Positions 8,580-18,286 are shown, counted from the first letter of the stretch. The stretch is DNA of 38,233 nt from Candidatus Sulfotelmatobacter sp. (GCA_030041415.1 JASHNX010000069.1:1-38233); one strand, 5' to 3'. The notes: a model not told the origin generated them from the letters alone. Numbers and translations are program-made.

Positions 8580-10028
8580 GTGGCCAAAATGACTAAACCG
8601 ACATCGCTGGAACTCAACCCTCGCGTCGAGTCAAGCCCGCTCTACAACCAGGATCTTGCTCCCGCATCGAGGGAGCAACGGCATTGGGGCACATACAACT
8701 TCGCGGCCCTGTGGATTTCGATGTCTGTCAACATCCTTACCTACATGCTGGCCGCAAGCTTGATTCAGGGAGGAATGGACTGGAAGCAGGCAGTTGCGAC
8801 GATTTTCGTCGGGAACATGATCGTATTGATTCCGATGTTGCTGAACTCGCATCCCGGCGCAAAGTACGGAATTCCTTTCCCGGTGCTCGCCCGGGCTTCT
8901 TTCGGTGTGCTGGGAGCAAACGTGGCGGCCGTACTGCGCGCCCTCGTCGCTTGTGGATGGTTCGGCATTCAAGCATGGATCGGCGGCGAAGCTATCAGTA
9001 CGCTGCTGGGGACGCTCGCGCCCGGATGGAAAAATGTCACTTATGGACCGGCAATCTGCTTTTTCATTTTCTGGCTGATAAACCTGGCAGTCGTGCTGAA
9101 AGGAATCGAGTGCATTCGAGTCCTGCAAGGGATAAGCGCACCGGTGCTGCTTGGCGTTGGGTTATTGCTCCTGGGATGGGCCTACACCACAGCGGGCGGT
9201 TTCGGCCCAATGCTCTCTGTTCCATCGCGCTTTATGAATTTTTCCGAGTTCCTGAAGTTCCTTATTCCTGCTCTAAATGGAACAGTCGGATTTTGGGCAA
9301 CGGTCTCGCTAAACATTCCTGATTTCACACGTTTCGCGAGAAACCAGCGAGAGCAGATCATTGGGCAGGCGCTCGCTCTGCCTACAACCATGACGCTCTA
9401 CGCCTTCGTCGGAATTGTCGTGACGTCCGCAACGGTTGTGATCTACGGAACGGCAATCTGGGATCCGGTTCAACTGCTCAGCCGTTTCCATTCGCCAGTC
9501 GCGGTGGTGATTTCGCTGGCTGCAATCCTGCTGGCCACGCTGAACGTTAATATCGGAGCGAACGTGGTTTCTCCAGCCAACGATTTCTCCAATCTGTGGC
9601 CGCGAGGAATCAGCTTTCGAACGGGCGGCGTCATCACGTGTTTTATGGGAATCGCCTTGATGCCGTGGAAACTTCTTTCCGATTACCGGACTTTCATTCT
9701 TGGATGGCTCGGCGGATATGCCGCATTTCTTGGACCTGTAGCCGGCATAATGATCTGCGATTATTTTGTCATTCGCCGGCGCGAATTGAAACTCAACGAT
9801 TTGTATTTGCGCGATGGGATTTACGAATATTCCCGCGGATTCAACTGGCGCGCTGTGCTCGCGCTTGCGCTGGGCGCGGGAACCGCACTTGCTGGATTGC
9901 TGATACCCGGTGCCCACGTTTTGTATGACTACTCGTGGTTTGTGGGATTCTTCGTTGCCTTCGGAACGTATTACGCCATGATGAGATCAACCGGCCGGGC
10001 GCTGCTGACTGCAGAAGAAGCAGTCTAG
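8580..10028 (+). CDS. NCS1-family nucleobase/hydantoin:cation symporter
   Basis: A 482-residue inner-membrane transporter with about twelve hydrophobic segments. The N-terminal region WGTYNFAALWISMSVNILTYMLAASLI and the HPGAKYGIPFPVLARASFGVLGAN motif are characteristic of NCS1 permeases (cytosine, allantoin, hydantoin, uracil). The late segment NIGANVVSPANDFSNLWPRGISFRTGG also matches that family. It presumably imports the pyrimidine or hydantoin substrate for the flanking catabolic genes. The frame begins with GTG at 8580; an ATG three codons later (8589) is an equally plausible start, and neither has an ideal ribosome site. It follows the amidohydrolase by 42 bases and is convergent, with only seven bases between stops, with the LLM oxidoreductase. 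The exact substrate is not determined. Confidence 0.92.
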   Translation: MAKMTKPTSLELNPRVESSPLYNQDLAPASREQRHWGTYNFAALWISMSVNILTYMLAASLIQGGMDWKQAVATIFVGNMIVLIPMLLNSHPGAKYGIPFPVLARASFGVLGANVAAVLRALVACGWFGIQAWIGGEAISTLLGTLAPGWKNVTYGPAICFFIFWLINLAVVLKGIECIRVLQGISAPVLLGVGLLLLGWAYTTAGGFGPMLSVPSRFMNFSEFLKFLIPALNGTVGFWATVSLNIPDFTRFARNQREQIIGQALALPTTMTLYAFVGIVVTSATVVIYGTAIWDPVQLLSRFHSPVAVVISLAAILLATLNVNIGANVVSPANDFSNLWPRGISFRTGGVITCFMGIALMPWKLLSDYRTFILGWLGGYAAFLGPVAGIMICDYFVIRRRELKLNDLYLRDGIYEYSRGFNWRAVLALALGAGTALAGLLIPGAHVLYDYSWFVGFFVAFGTYYAMMRSTGRALLTAEEAV

Positions 10029-10035
10029 GGAGCAA

Positions 10036-11037
10036 CTATTTCCGAGCGCCGGCAAATGCAGGCATAATGTCGCGCTCGTATATATCCAAAGTCTGCTCTT
10101 CATCTCCGCACATCAAATAGATATTGAACTGAGTAACGCCAACATGAGCAAGAGCGTGCAATTTCTTGCGATGAGCTTCAATGGGGCCAACCAGACAAAA
10201 TCGATCGACGACTTCGTCGGAGACGAAGTGTGCGTTGTCGCTTTCGACTTCACAGTGATGCTGATAGTCATAATGGCCGCGGTCCTGCACATATGACGTG
10301 AGAGCCGGCGGCAAATCTTCTGGCTTGTACTGGCGGATCAAATCCATGACGTGATTCGAGACCAGCGCTGGAAACCAGCGCACGCGTTCTCGCGCTGTTT
10401 TAATATCATCGGAAACCCACACCGGTGCGGCGGACATGACTTCGATCTCTTTGAAGTTTCTTCCGGCAGCGCGTGCGCCGTCTTTGACGAAGCTCAGGCA
10501 CCAATCGATGAGCGCCGGATCGGCAAACTGCAAAATAATGCCGTCAGCGACTCGTCCAGCCATGCTTAGAACTTTGGGCCCGTAACCGGCGATCCAAACG
10601 TGCGGAGAATTCTCTGTCCACGAAAGACGCGTAGGCTGTCCGTCGTGCTGAACTTCCTTGCCGCTCGTAAGTTCGCGAAACGTTTTCACAGCCGCTTCCA
10701 GTTGTGACCAGCTCACGGGTTTCTTTCCGAGGACGCGGCGCGAGCTATCGCCGCGCCCAATGCCAAGCTGCATACGGCCATGAGAGATCAGATTGAGTGT
10801 GGCAAATAAGCTGGCTGTGACGGTAAGGTCGCGGGTTGCGGGATTGGTGACGCAGGTACCCAGCCGCATGCGTTTAGTATTCATTGCCATCAGGGTGAGC
10901 AGAGGGTAGGGATCCATCCACAAAACATGCGAATCGAACATCCACCCGTAGTCGAATCCCGCTGCCTCGGCCTGCCGTGTGAGGGCAACAATCCGTTCAA
11001 CCGTCATATCGGGTTTAAAGGTGATACCAAATTGCAT
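10036..11037 (-). CDS. LLM-class F420/FMN-dependent oxidoreductase (TIGR03842-like)
   Basis: A 333-residue luciferase-like TIM-barrel oxidoreductase. It begins MQFGITFKPDMTVERIVALTRQAE, with GTCVTNPATRDLTVTA and GRMQLGIGRGDSSRR typical of F420-type LLM proteins. It resembles the TIGR03842 family, whose members I recall being found beside dihydropyrimidinase genes; that neighbourhood is seen here. The ATG at 11037 is chosen because GGGGAG precedes it and the protein N-terminus is conserved there. The frame remains open to 11193, but that extension would overlap the divergent dihydropyrimidinase start. The role is unknown: it could reduce or oxidise a pyrimidine or hydantoin intermediate with F420 or FMN. 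Confidence 0.87.
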   Translation of the reverse strand: MQFGITFKPDMTVERIVALTRQAEAAGFDYGWMFDSHVLWMDPYPLLTLMAMNTKRMRLGTCVTNPATRDLTVTASLFATLNLISHGRMQLGIGRGDSSRRVLGKKPVSWSQLEAAVKTFRELTSGKEVQHDGQPTRLSWTENSPHVWIAGYGPKVLSMAGRVADGIILQFADPALIDWCLSFVKDGARAAGRNFKEIEVMSAAPVWVSDDIKTARERVRWFPALVSNHVMDLIRQYKPEDLPPALTSYVQDRGHYDYQHHCEVESDNAHFVSDEVVDRFCLVGPIEAHRKKLHALAHVGVTQFNIYLMCGDEEQTLDIYERDIMPAFAGARK

Positions 11038-11140
11038 GGCTGGCTCCCCTTCGCAGCACAACAAGGTACTGAGGAGCGGCAGTGTAGCATAGAATTCCAC
11101 CTGGAATCCTGCTGCTTGGGTTGCCGCGAGACGGAGGACT

Positions 11141-12535
11141 ATGGGATTTGACACGATTATCAGGAATGGCATCGTGGCAACTGCGACCGACACTTACGTT
11201 GCCGACGTAGCCATCGAGAATGGAAAAATCGTGGCTCTGGGCGCGAGCCTTCCCGCGCAGAATGCAAGCGCAGCGATTGACGCTTCTGGAAAGCTCGTTC
11301 TGCCCGGCGGAATCGACGTTCACACGCATCTTGATATGCCCTTTGGCGGCACGACGAGCGCTGATGATTTTGAAACCGGAACGCGAGCCGCGGTATTCGG
11401 TGGTACGACTACGCTTATCGATTTCGCAATTCAGTACAAAGGGCAGCGATTGCGCCAGGCGTTTGATACCTGGATGAGCAAGGCTGCGAACAAAGCGGTC
11501 TGCGACTACGCGTTTCATTGCATCGTAACCGATGTTTCCGGCGGGCAACTTGCCGAGATGAACGATCTGGTGCGCGAAGGAGTTACCAGCTTCAAGCTAT
11601 TCATGGCTTATCCCGGTGTCTTCATGCTGGACGACGGAAGCATCTTCAAAGCGCTGCAAACTACTTCGAAGAACGGCGGATTGGTTTGCATGCATGCGGA
11701 AAACGGCAGCGCAATCGATGTGATTGTGCAGCAGGCTTTAGCCCAAGGGAAAAAAGCTCCAAAATATCACGCTCTAACCCGGCCCACGACTGCGGAAGCC
11801 GAAGCAACGGCAAGAGCGATTGCGCTGGCAGAAATGGCCGGTGCCCCGATCTATATTGTTCATCTTAGTTGCAATGATGCGCTCGAAAAAGTTCGCGAAG
11901 CACGGGATCGCGGACTGCCGGTGTATGCCGAGACGTGCCCCCAGTACTTGTATTTGTCGATTGAGAACTTCGATGCTCCGGGATTCGAGGGCGCCAAGTA
12001 TGTGTTTACGCCACCGCTGCGAGAAAAGTGGCACCAGGAAAAATTGTGGAATGGATTGACGCGCGACCATTTGCAGGTAGTTTCGACTGACCATTGCCCA
12101 TTCTGCTTCAAAGAGCAAAAAGAGCTCGGCCGCGATGACTTCACAAAAATTCCGAATGGCGGTCCGGGTGTTGAGCATCGCATGAGCTTGATCTTCTCAG
12201 GAGGGGTGGCAAGCGGGCGTTTTAGCGTAAATCGTTTTGTGGAACTGACCTCGACTACCCCGGCAAAATTATTTGGACTTTATCCCCGCAAGGGAACAAT
12301 CGCCGTCGGAAGCGATGCCGATCTGGTGATCTTCGATCCCAAGCGCAAACATACAATCAGCGCCAAGACTCATCATATGCGCGTGGATTACTCGATGTTC
12401 GAAGGGATTGAAGTCACCGGCATGCCCGATGTGGTGCTCTCGCGAGGAAGAGTCGTGGTTGACCGGGACAAGTTTCTCGGTCGCGCGGGGCAAGGAGACT
12501 TTCTGAGAAGATCTACTTATACGCAGACCAAATGA
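11141..12535 (+). CDS. hydA: Dihydropyrimidinase (D-hydantoinase)
   Basis: A 464-residue cyclic amidohydrolase that opens dihydrouracil, dihydrothymine or 5-substituted hydantoins to N-carbamoyl amino acids. The binuclear zinc site is complete: H61-T-H63, carboxylated K152 in TSFKLFMAYPG, H185 in MHAENG, H241 in VHLSCNDA and D317 in STDHCPF. Y157 is the usual catalytic tyrosine. The length is normal. GGAGG lies three to four bases before the ATG. It is divergent from the LLM oxidoreductase with about 100 bases between starts, and its product would be the substrate of the amidohydrolase encoded at 7644-8537. Confidence 0.95.
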   Translation: MGFDTIIRNGIVATATDTYVADVAIENGKIVALGASLPAQNASAAIDASGKLVLPGGIDVHTHLDMPFGGTTSADDFETGTRAAVFGGTTTLIDFAIQYKGQRLRQAFDTWMSKAANKAVCDYAFHCIVTDVSGGQLAEMNDLVREGVTSFKLFMAYPGVFMLDDGSIFKALQTTSKNGGLVCMHAENGSAIDVIVQQALAQGKKAPKYHALTRPTTAEAEATARAIALAEMAGAPIYIVHLSCNDALEKVREARDRGLPVYAETCPQYLYLSIENFDAPGFEGAKYVFTPPLREKWHQEKLWNGLTRDHLQVVSTDHCPFCFKEQKELGRDDFTKIPNGGPGVEHRMSLIFSGGVASGRFSVNRFVELTSTTPAKLFGLYPRKGTIAVGSDADLVIFDPKRKHTISAKTHHMRVDYSMFEGIEVTGMPDVVLSRGRVVVDRDKFLGRAGQGDFLRRSTYTQTK

Positions 12536-12555
12536 TCGCCGGACCTGCGAACCGC

Positions 12556-12571
12556 TTTGCCCTGCGGCAAA
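12556..12571. terminator. Hairpin between convergent dihydropyrimidinase and RND genes
   Basis: TTTGCC and GGCAAA form a six-base-pair stem around a CTGC loop. It sits in the 87-base gap between two converging coding regions, and A/T-rich ends on both sides could serve either direction. The support is structure and position only. Confidence 0.5.
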
Positions 12572-12622
12572 ACCTATACAGCGCGCCGAATGGAATTTTA
12601 TGGCAGGCGCCCGTGCATCCTT

Positions 12623-15600
12623 CTAATCGACATGTTCGCCGATCTCGAAGCTTTCTTCCGCTGGGGGCAGCACATCGCGCTCTCCTGCGATCCACACATA
12701 GAGCGTCGGCAATAAGAAGATGCTCATCACAAGATCGGCAATCAGCCCGCCCACAATTACGATGGCAAACGGCCGCTGCGAATCCGATCCAATCGCATGC
12801 GATAACGCGGCCGGCAAGAGTCCCAGTGTCGCCACCAGCATGGTCATCATGATTGGACGCAACCTTAGGACCGCGCCCTCCACCGCCGCATCTTCAACAC
12901 TGAACCGCCGCGCTCGCAGCTGGTTGATGTACTCGAGCATGATCACGCCCGTCTGCACCGAGACCCCGAACAGGGCCAGAAATCCTACACCCGAAGAAAC
13001 GCTGAAATTCGTGCCGGTGATCAGCAAGGCCAGCAGCCCCCCCACGCGCGCCATCGCCACATTGGCCAGGATCAGCAGCGCCCATTTGAACGACTTGAAC
13101 ATCGTATAAAGAATGACAAAGATAATTACGATGGTGACCGGCAGCACGATCAGCAGCCGCGCATCCGCCCGTTTCTTGCTTTGGTACTCCCCTTCCCAAT
13201 CGATGTGATACCCGGTCGGCAAGTTGACCTGGCGGTTGACCTTGTCCATAGCCTCTTCGACTGCACCGCCCAGATCGCGCCCGCGCACGCTGTATTTGAT
13301 CGCGACGTAACGCTGATTTCCCTCGCGATAGATTTCCGAGCCGCCATCGATCTCGTTGATCTTGCACAACTGCGCCAGCGACACCCGCTCTCCGCTCGGC
13401 GAAAGCAAACGGATGTTTTCAATTTCGTCTTTCGTATCGCGGTATTGCGGCAGGTAACGCAGCGTCAGGTCGTATCTGGCCTCGCCCTTCAGCACCTGCG
13501 TCAGCGCTGTCCCTCCGACCGCCGTCTGAACTGCATCCTGTACATCGGCAACGTTGATCTGGTATCTCGCCGCCGCCTGGCGATCGATCGTCACATTCAG
13601 ATTCGGTTGGCCGAGCACGCGGAACACACCCAGGTCTTCAATTCCTTTCACTCCGTGCATAATGCTGGCAATCTGATCGGCCTTGTCTTCCAGCACGTGC
13701 AGATCGTCGCCAAAGACTTTTGTTGCCAGCTCGCCCTTCACGCCACTGACCGCTTCCTCCATGTTGTCTTCGATCGGCTGAGAAAATCCCCATACTACCC
13801 CGGGAATCTTGTCCAGTTCACGCTGCATAGCGGCAATCAGCTCGTCTTCGTTCTGGTGAAAAATCGGCCTCCATTCCTTCCGCGGCTTGAGATCCACGAA
13901 GTACTCGGTGTTGAAAAACCCGGTCGTATCGGTTCCATCGTCCGGTCTCCCGACCTGGCTGGTGCACTGCGGAACTTCCGGGAACGAGCAGAGAATGATG
14001 CGCGCCTCGTTCGCCACGCGAATGCCTTCATCCGGACCGGTGCTCGGCGCCAGCGTGCCGCGCACCCACAGCGCGCCCTCATCCAGGTGCGGCAGAAACT
14101 CAGAGCCGATAAGGGTGCCGAACGCGAGGTAGATCGCTACAAAAAGGCTCAACACGCCCACGCCAACGATCAGCAAGCGCTTGTGAATCGCCCAGCGGAT
14201 CGCCTTGCGATAGGCGCTGGTGAGATACTGCATAACCGGGTTGTGCCATTCTTTTGTGCCCTTGGCGAACGCAAGACTGCACAACACCGGCGCAATCAAT
14301 ATCGAAAAAATCAGTGCACCCGCCAGGGCAAACGCCACCGTCCATGCCATGGGGTGAAACAATCTGCCTTCCACCCGCTCCAGCGTGAAGATTGGCAAAT
14401 ACGCAGTAATAATGATGGCAATGGCATAGAACACCGGCCGCTGCACTTCGTGCGACGCCTCGCTGATTTTTTCCCGCGGCGTCTTGAGATCCCCGGTATG
14501 GTGCGATAAGTGGCGGACAATGTTTTCCACCATCACCACTGCTCCGTCCACAACCATGCCGAAATCGAGAGCCCCAAGCGAAAGCAGGTTTGCCGGAATA
14601 TGCCTCAGATCCAGGCAGATCGAGGCAAACAGCAGAGAGAACGGAATCGTCGCTGCCACAATCAGCGCCCCGCGCACATTCCCCAGGAACAAGAAAAGAA
14701 TGATCGAAACCAGAATCATTCCCTCCGTAAGGTTATGCAGCACTGTATGGCTGGTGAAGTGAACCAGATCGCTGCGGTCGATGAACGGAACCACCTTCAC
14801 GCCCGGCGGCAGAATGTGATCGTTCAGTTCCTCAACTTTTTTGTGAATGCCCTGCAGGGCAATGTCGGCAACAGCGCCTTTGCGCAACAAGACAATTCCG
14901 GAAACCACGTCGTCGTTGTCGACAATTTTTCCGTCTTCGCGGTGAATCGCTTTGGCGAATTGTCCCAGCCGGATTTTTGGCCCCTGCGAAACCACCCCCA
15001 GATCTTTCACGCGCAAGGGCGTGCCGTTTTTCGTAAGAATGACCGTCTCGGCGATATCCTGCGCGCGGTCGACCAGTCCAACCTCCCGCACGTTGATCTG
15101 CTGCAGGCCTTCCTGGATGAAGCTTCCGCCTCCGTTGGTGTTGTTATTGGTGAGTTGCTGCTCGACCTGCGCGAGACTCAGGCCGTAGGCGACCAGCTTG
15201 TTCGGATCGAGCCGGACCTGATATTCCCGCGTCGGCCCACCGAAGCTCGCCACATCCACCACGTCGGGCACCGACTTGAAATTCTTTTCGATGACCCAAT
15301 CTTCAATCGACTTCAGCTCCATCGGGTCATATGCCGGGTTGGTGCTGCGCAGCGTGAAAAAATAAATCTGGCCCACCGGGCTCCAGTCGGTTCCCATCTG
15401 CGGCACCACGTTCGGGGGCAGCGTCACCTGGCTCAACCGCTCGAGCACACGCTCGCGGTTCCAATCGTTGTCCGTTTTGTCGTCGAAAATGAGTTTCAGA
15501 TCGGAGAGCCCGAACAGCGAGAACGACCGCAGGTGTACGACCCCAGGAATGCCGTTCATCACAATTTCCAGTGGAATGGTGACCTGTTGCTCAATCTGCT

Positions 15601-15775
15601 CCGCGGAAATTCCCGGCCATTGCGTGATCACCTCGACGTAGTTATCTGCGACATCGGGATACGCCTCAATGGGCAAATCGTGAAAGGCCACAATTCCGCC
15701 CGCGAACAGGATCAGCGCAAGCGCCAGCACGAGCAGACGGTTGCTCAACGCGAAATCGACAATCCGGCGAATCAT
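12623..15775 (-). CDS. CzcA/CusA-type heavy-metal efflux RND permease
   Basis: A 1050-residue inner-membrane proton/cation antiporter of the HME-RND class. TM4 carries the diagnostic acidic residues D404 and D410 plus E417 in LDFGMVVDGAVVMVEN, as in CzcA. It also has the N-terminal IVDFALSNRLLVL helix, DLPIEAYPDVADNYVEV, and the C-terminal MTMLVATLGLLPAALSHAIGSDSQRPFAIVIVGGL. Two large periplasmic loops lie at about 35-340 and 565-870. The length matches the family. It is the last gene of the TolC, adaptor, pump operon, four bases after the adaptor stop. The metal (Co/Zn/Cd or Cu/Ag) cannot be assigned with confidence from sequence alone. Confidence 0.95.
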   Translation of the reverse strand: MIRRIVDFALSNRLLVLALALILFAGGIVAFHDLPIEAYPDVADNYVEVITQWPGISAEQIEQQVTIPLEIVMNGIPGVVHLRSFSLFGLSDLKLIFDDKTDNDWNRERVLERLSQVTLPPNVVPQMGTDWSPVGQIYFFTLRSTNPAYDPMELKSIEDWVIEKNFKSVPDVVDVASFGGPTREYQVRLDPNKLVAYGLSLAQVEQQLTNNNTNGGGSFIQEGLQQINVREVGLVDRAQDIAETVILTKNGTPLRVKDLGVVSQGPKIRLGQFAKAIHREDGKIVDNDDVVSGIVLLRKGAVADIALQGIHKKVEELNDHILPPGVKVVPFIDRSDLVHFTSHTVLHNLTEGMILVSIILFLFLGNVRGALIVAATIPFSLLFASICLDLRHIPANLLSLGALDFGMVVDGAVVMVENIVRHLSHHTGDLKTPREKISEASHEVQRPVFYAIAIIITAYLPIFTLERVEGRLFHPMAWTVAFALAGALIFSILIAPVLCSLAFAKGTKEWHNPVMQYLTSAYRKAIRWAIHKRLLIVGVGVLSLFVAIYLAFGTLIGSEFLPHLDEGALWVRGTLAPSTGPDEGIRVANEARIILCSFPEVPQCTSQVGRPDDGTDTTGFFNTEYFVDLKPRKEWRPIFHQNEDELIAAMQRELDKIPGVVWGFSQPIEDNMEEAVSGVKGELATKVFGDDLHVLEDKADQIASIMHGVKGIEDLGVFRVLGQPNLNVTIDRQAAARYQINVADVQDAVQTAVGGTALTQVLKGEARYDLTLRYLPQYRDTKDEIENIRLLSPSGERVSLAQLCKINEIDGGSEIYREGNQRYVAIKYSVRGRDLGGAVEEAMDKVNRQVNLPTGYHIDWEGEYQSKKRADARLLIVLPVTIVIIFVILYTMFKSFKWALLILANVAMARVGGLLALLITGTNFSVSSGVGFLALFGVSVQTGVIMLEYINQLRARRFSVEDAAVEGAVLRLRPIMMTMLVATLGLLPAALSHAIGSDSQRPFAIVIVGGLIADLVMSIFLLPTLYVWIAGERDVLPPAEESFEIGEHVD

Positions 15776-15779
15776 CTGT

Positions 15780-16922
15780 CTATTGCTCCACTGTGTTCTG
15801 CATTACCAGCGCGCTCTGCACCACTTTGTCTCCCGGCTTCAAACCGGAGAGCACCTGCTGCAGGTTGTTGGGCAGCATTTTTCCCGTCATCACTTCCTGC
15901 CGCTTGAAATGTCCTGCCCCCAGCGGCGCATAAACCCAGTCGCGGTCGTGCAAATGCAGAATCGCTGTGGCGGGAATCGCCGCAAACGTCTCCGGTTCCT
16001 TGCCATAAAACGTCGCGGTCACGAACATTCCCACTTTCATGATTCCGGGATTTTCCACTTCAATGCGAACTTTCGCCGTTCGGATATTTGGATCGAGCAC
16101 CGGCAGGATGTTGTCAACGCGTCCTTTGAAAACTTCCCCGGGATAACTATTCAGCCGGATATCGGCAGTCTCGCCCACCTTCACCGCGTCCAGGTCGTTT
16201 TCGTAAACGTCGCAAACAATCCAGACATAAGAAAGGTCGGAAATCGTAAATGGATTCGGCGAACTGAGCCCCTGCACGCCCGATGAATTCGTAATCTGCT
16301 GATCGCTGATCACTCCCGAAATCGGTGCAACCACATCGACAATGCCCGAAGGATGGTCTTTATCGATACCCAGCAGCTTCAACTGTTCGAGCGCGGCATC
16401 AAGATCGGCCTGCGCGTCGTTCTCCACATCTTCCGCCTGCTCCACGGCGCTTCTCGCGACGGCGCCTTTGTCATACAGTGTTCGCTGCCTCTGTAATTGC
16501 ACGCGCGCCAGCAACTCGTCGTTTACGGCTTTGCGATAGGTCTGGTATGCCCCGGCAACATCGCCGCTTTGCACGCGCATGAGCACCTGGCCTTTTTTCA
16601 CTTCGTCGCCTAGCCGGGCCTTGATCTCCAAAACTCGCCCCGACGCCACTGTAGTCACCGGCACCGACCGCGCAATATCCGGTTGAATTACGCCCGTCAC
16701 ATCGAGCGCGGGAGCGGCCTTGTATTCCACCGCGGTCGCCAACGGAAATAGCTCCGGATGATCCACCTTGAAATCGTTCGCGTTCAGGTCCGGCACCACC
16801 GTCGCCTGGGGAGGAGCCTCCTGTTTTTGGTTGGCTTTGCCTTCATTGCATGCGGTCATTCCGAGCGCCAGAACCAGGCCCAGCACCCATCCGGCCAGAT
16901 ATCGAATAGATTCGTGCCTCAT
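15780..16922 (-). CDS. RND efflux periplasmic adaptor lipoprotein (CzcB/CusB-type)
   Basis: A 380-residue membrane-fusion protein that bridges the RND pump and the TolC channel. The N-terminus is a lipoprotein signal with lipobox GMTAC (Cys at about residue 25). It is followed by barrel-sandwich and hairpin elements: SGRVLEIKARLGDEVKKGQVLMRVQSGDV, a helical hairpin about 115-165, then the second lipoyl half DVVAPISGVISDQQI. A beta-barrel and membrane-proximal region end the protein (LSGLKPGDKVVQSALVM). Its ATG overlaps the TGA of the TolC gene (16922-16919), so the two are translationally coupled. No metal-binding extension (HHE or Met-rich) is seen. Confidence 0.93.
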   Translation of the reverse strand: MRHESIRYLAGWVLGLVLALGMTACNEGKANQKQEAPPQATVVPDLNANDFKVDHPELFPLATAVEYKAAPALDVTGVIQPDIARSVPVTTVASGRVLEIKARLGDEVKKGQVLMRVQSGDVAGAYQTYRKAVNDELLARVQLQRQRTLYDKGAVARSAVEQAEDVENDAQADLDAALEQLKLLGIDKDHPSGIVDVVAPISGVISDQQITNSSGVQGLSSPNPFTISDLSYVWIVCDVYENDLDAVKVGETADIRLNSYPGEVFKGRVDNILPVLDPNIRTAKVRIEVENPGIMKVGMFVTATFYGKEPETFAAIPATAILHLHDRDWVYAPLGAGHFKRQEVMTGKMLPNNLQQVLSGLKPGDKVVQSALVMQNTVEQ

Positions 16923-18277
16923 TGCAGTACCTCTTTGCCTACCGCTTGGTTCATCTGTGCCGCCGCGGTCAGATACGCGCCGACAAGGTTCACATAATTC
17001 AGCTGAACGGCGCGGTAATCACTTTCCGCGTTTAAAAAATCCAGCAGCGCGGCTCCGCCGTGTTGATACGAAAACCAGACCGTGTCTCGCACGTGCGTCG
17101 CCTGCGTCAGATATTGCTGCCTGTACAGCCGCAACAGAATCAGGTTGCTGTTCAGAACCGCATACGCCGAATCCACATCGTTGAACACCTGCGCCTGTGC
17201 CGCGTCCCGCAGCCTTTCATTGCGTTCAATGTCGAGCTTCGTGTGCAGCTTGTTTCCCTGATTGCGGTCGAAAACGCGCAGGGGGATGCTCACGTCCACG
17301 CCGAAATAAAGGTCGATCGGAGGATTCCGGCCAATGTCGAAACTGAAAGTTGGATCGGTCGACCCATTCGCCACCGCCAGTTTGTAATTGAGCTGCGCCT
17401 CTTGCACGCCCTGCGCCGCCGCCCGCAGATCCGGTCGATTGTCGAGCGCCAGTTGCCGGTAAAAATCCAGCGGATCGATCTGATCTTCGAAATCGAACTT
17501 TCCAGCAACGTCGAATTCATCGATAGGCGTGCGATCATTCAACAGCATCAGCAGCTGAATCTTTTCCGTCCGCAGATTCACCTCCGCTGTCTGCACGTCC
17601 GATTCAAATTGCACCCGCTGCAGTTCCAGCCGGTCGTAATCGATCTGCGCGATATCTCCCGCATCGAGCCGATCGCGGCTGATCTTCAGCACCTTGTTGT
17701 AGTAGTCGAGATTCTCTTTCGAAACCTCCAGCACCGCTTTCGCCTGCAGCGTTTGCACGAATGCGCTGCGGAGGTTGAACAACAATCCGCGCTCCAGATC
17801 GTCCTGTTGTGAAATCGCAATCGCCGTCGCTTCCTTCGCGACATCAGTACGCAGATCGCGTTTGTGCGCCCGCTCGTGCAGATAGCTCACCGTCGCCGAC
17901 GGCAGAAGATAAGCAAATGGCCCGTGCGACGGCCCTCCCGGAAACGGATCGATCTGATCCGACAGCAGCGTCAATTGCGGGTTGGGCCGGAAATGTGCCG
18001 TGATCTCATCCGCCTGGAATTCACTGATATTCAGCTTCCCCGCCAGCAGATTGGGATTGTTCAGCTCCAGCCGGTTCTTCACTTCCTCCCACGACCACAC
18101 TCTTGGAAACGGCCGCGGGCCCATTTGCGGCGACGACGGCGGAAGCGTCTGCGGCGAAGATTGCGCAGAAGGTTGCGGCTCGGGCGCCTGCGGAATCGTT
18201 TGCGCCCAGGCCAAACTGCCCGCGCATAACGCGCTCAGCCAAAGCCTTTTCCGCCAGAATTTTCCCTGCATTCCCAC
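16919..18277 (-). CDS. TolC-family outer-membrane efflux protein (CzcC/CusC-type)
   Basis: A 452-residue outer-membrane channel. It has a signal peptide (about residues 3-25, ending LAWAQ), a Pro/Gln/Ser-rich linker, then two OEP repeats with long helices (about 60-250 and 265-450). Phrases such as NNPNLLAGKLNISEFQADEITAHFRPNPQLTLLSD and SVPLRVFDRNQGNK-like text (here DVSIPLRVFDRNQGNK) are typical of CzcC-type proteins. The frame starts with GTG at 18277; the ATG at 18271 is two codons later and may be the real start. A 7-bp hairpin lies ten bases upstream. It is the first of the three pump genes. Confidence 0.92.
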   Translation of the reverse strand: MGMQGKFWRKRLWLSALCAGSLAWAQTIPQAPEPQPSAQSSPQTLPPSSPQMGPRPFPRVWSWEEVKNRLELNNPNLLAGKLNISEFQADEITAHFRPNPQLTLLSDQIDPFPGGPSHGPFAYLLPSATVSYLHERAHKRDLRTDVAKEATAIAISQQDDLERGLLFNLRSAFVQTLQAKAVLEVSKENLDYYNKVLKISRDRLDAGDIAQIDYDRLELQRVQFESDVQTAEVNLRTEKIQLLMLLNDRTPIDEFDVAGKFDFEDQIDPLDFYRQLALDNRPDLRAAAQGVQEAQLNYKLAVANGSTDPTFSFDIGRNPPIDLYFGVDVSIPLRVFDRNQGNKLHTKLDIERNERLRDAAQAQVFNDVDSAYAVLNSNLILLRLYRQQYLTQATHVRDTVWFSYQHGGAALLDFLNAESDYRAVQLNYVNLVGAYLTAAAQMNQAVGKEVLQ

Positions 18278-18286
18278 CCCATTTTC

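Noticed and set aside
11038-11193. N-terminal extension of the LLM oxidoreductase to 11193
   Set aside because: The conserved protein start MQFGITFKPD and a GGGGAG site are at 11037, and the extension would overlap the dihydropyrimidinase start.
13181-15907. Long plus-strand open frames (442 and 465 codons) across the RND pump and adaptor
   Set aside because: They are antisense to strongly recognisable RND and adaptor coding sequence, rich in Arg/His/Gln, and lack domains or ribosome sites.
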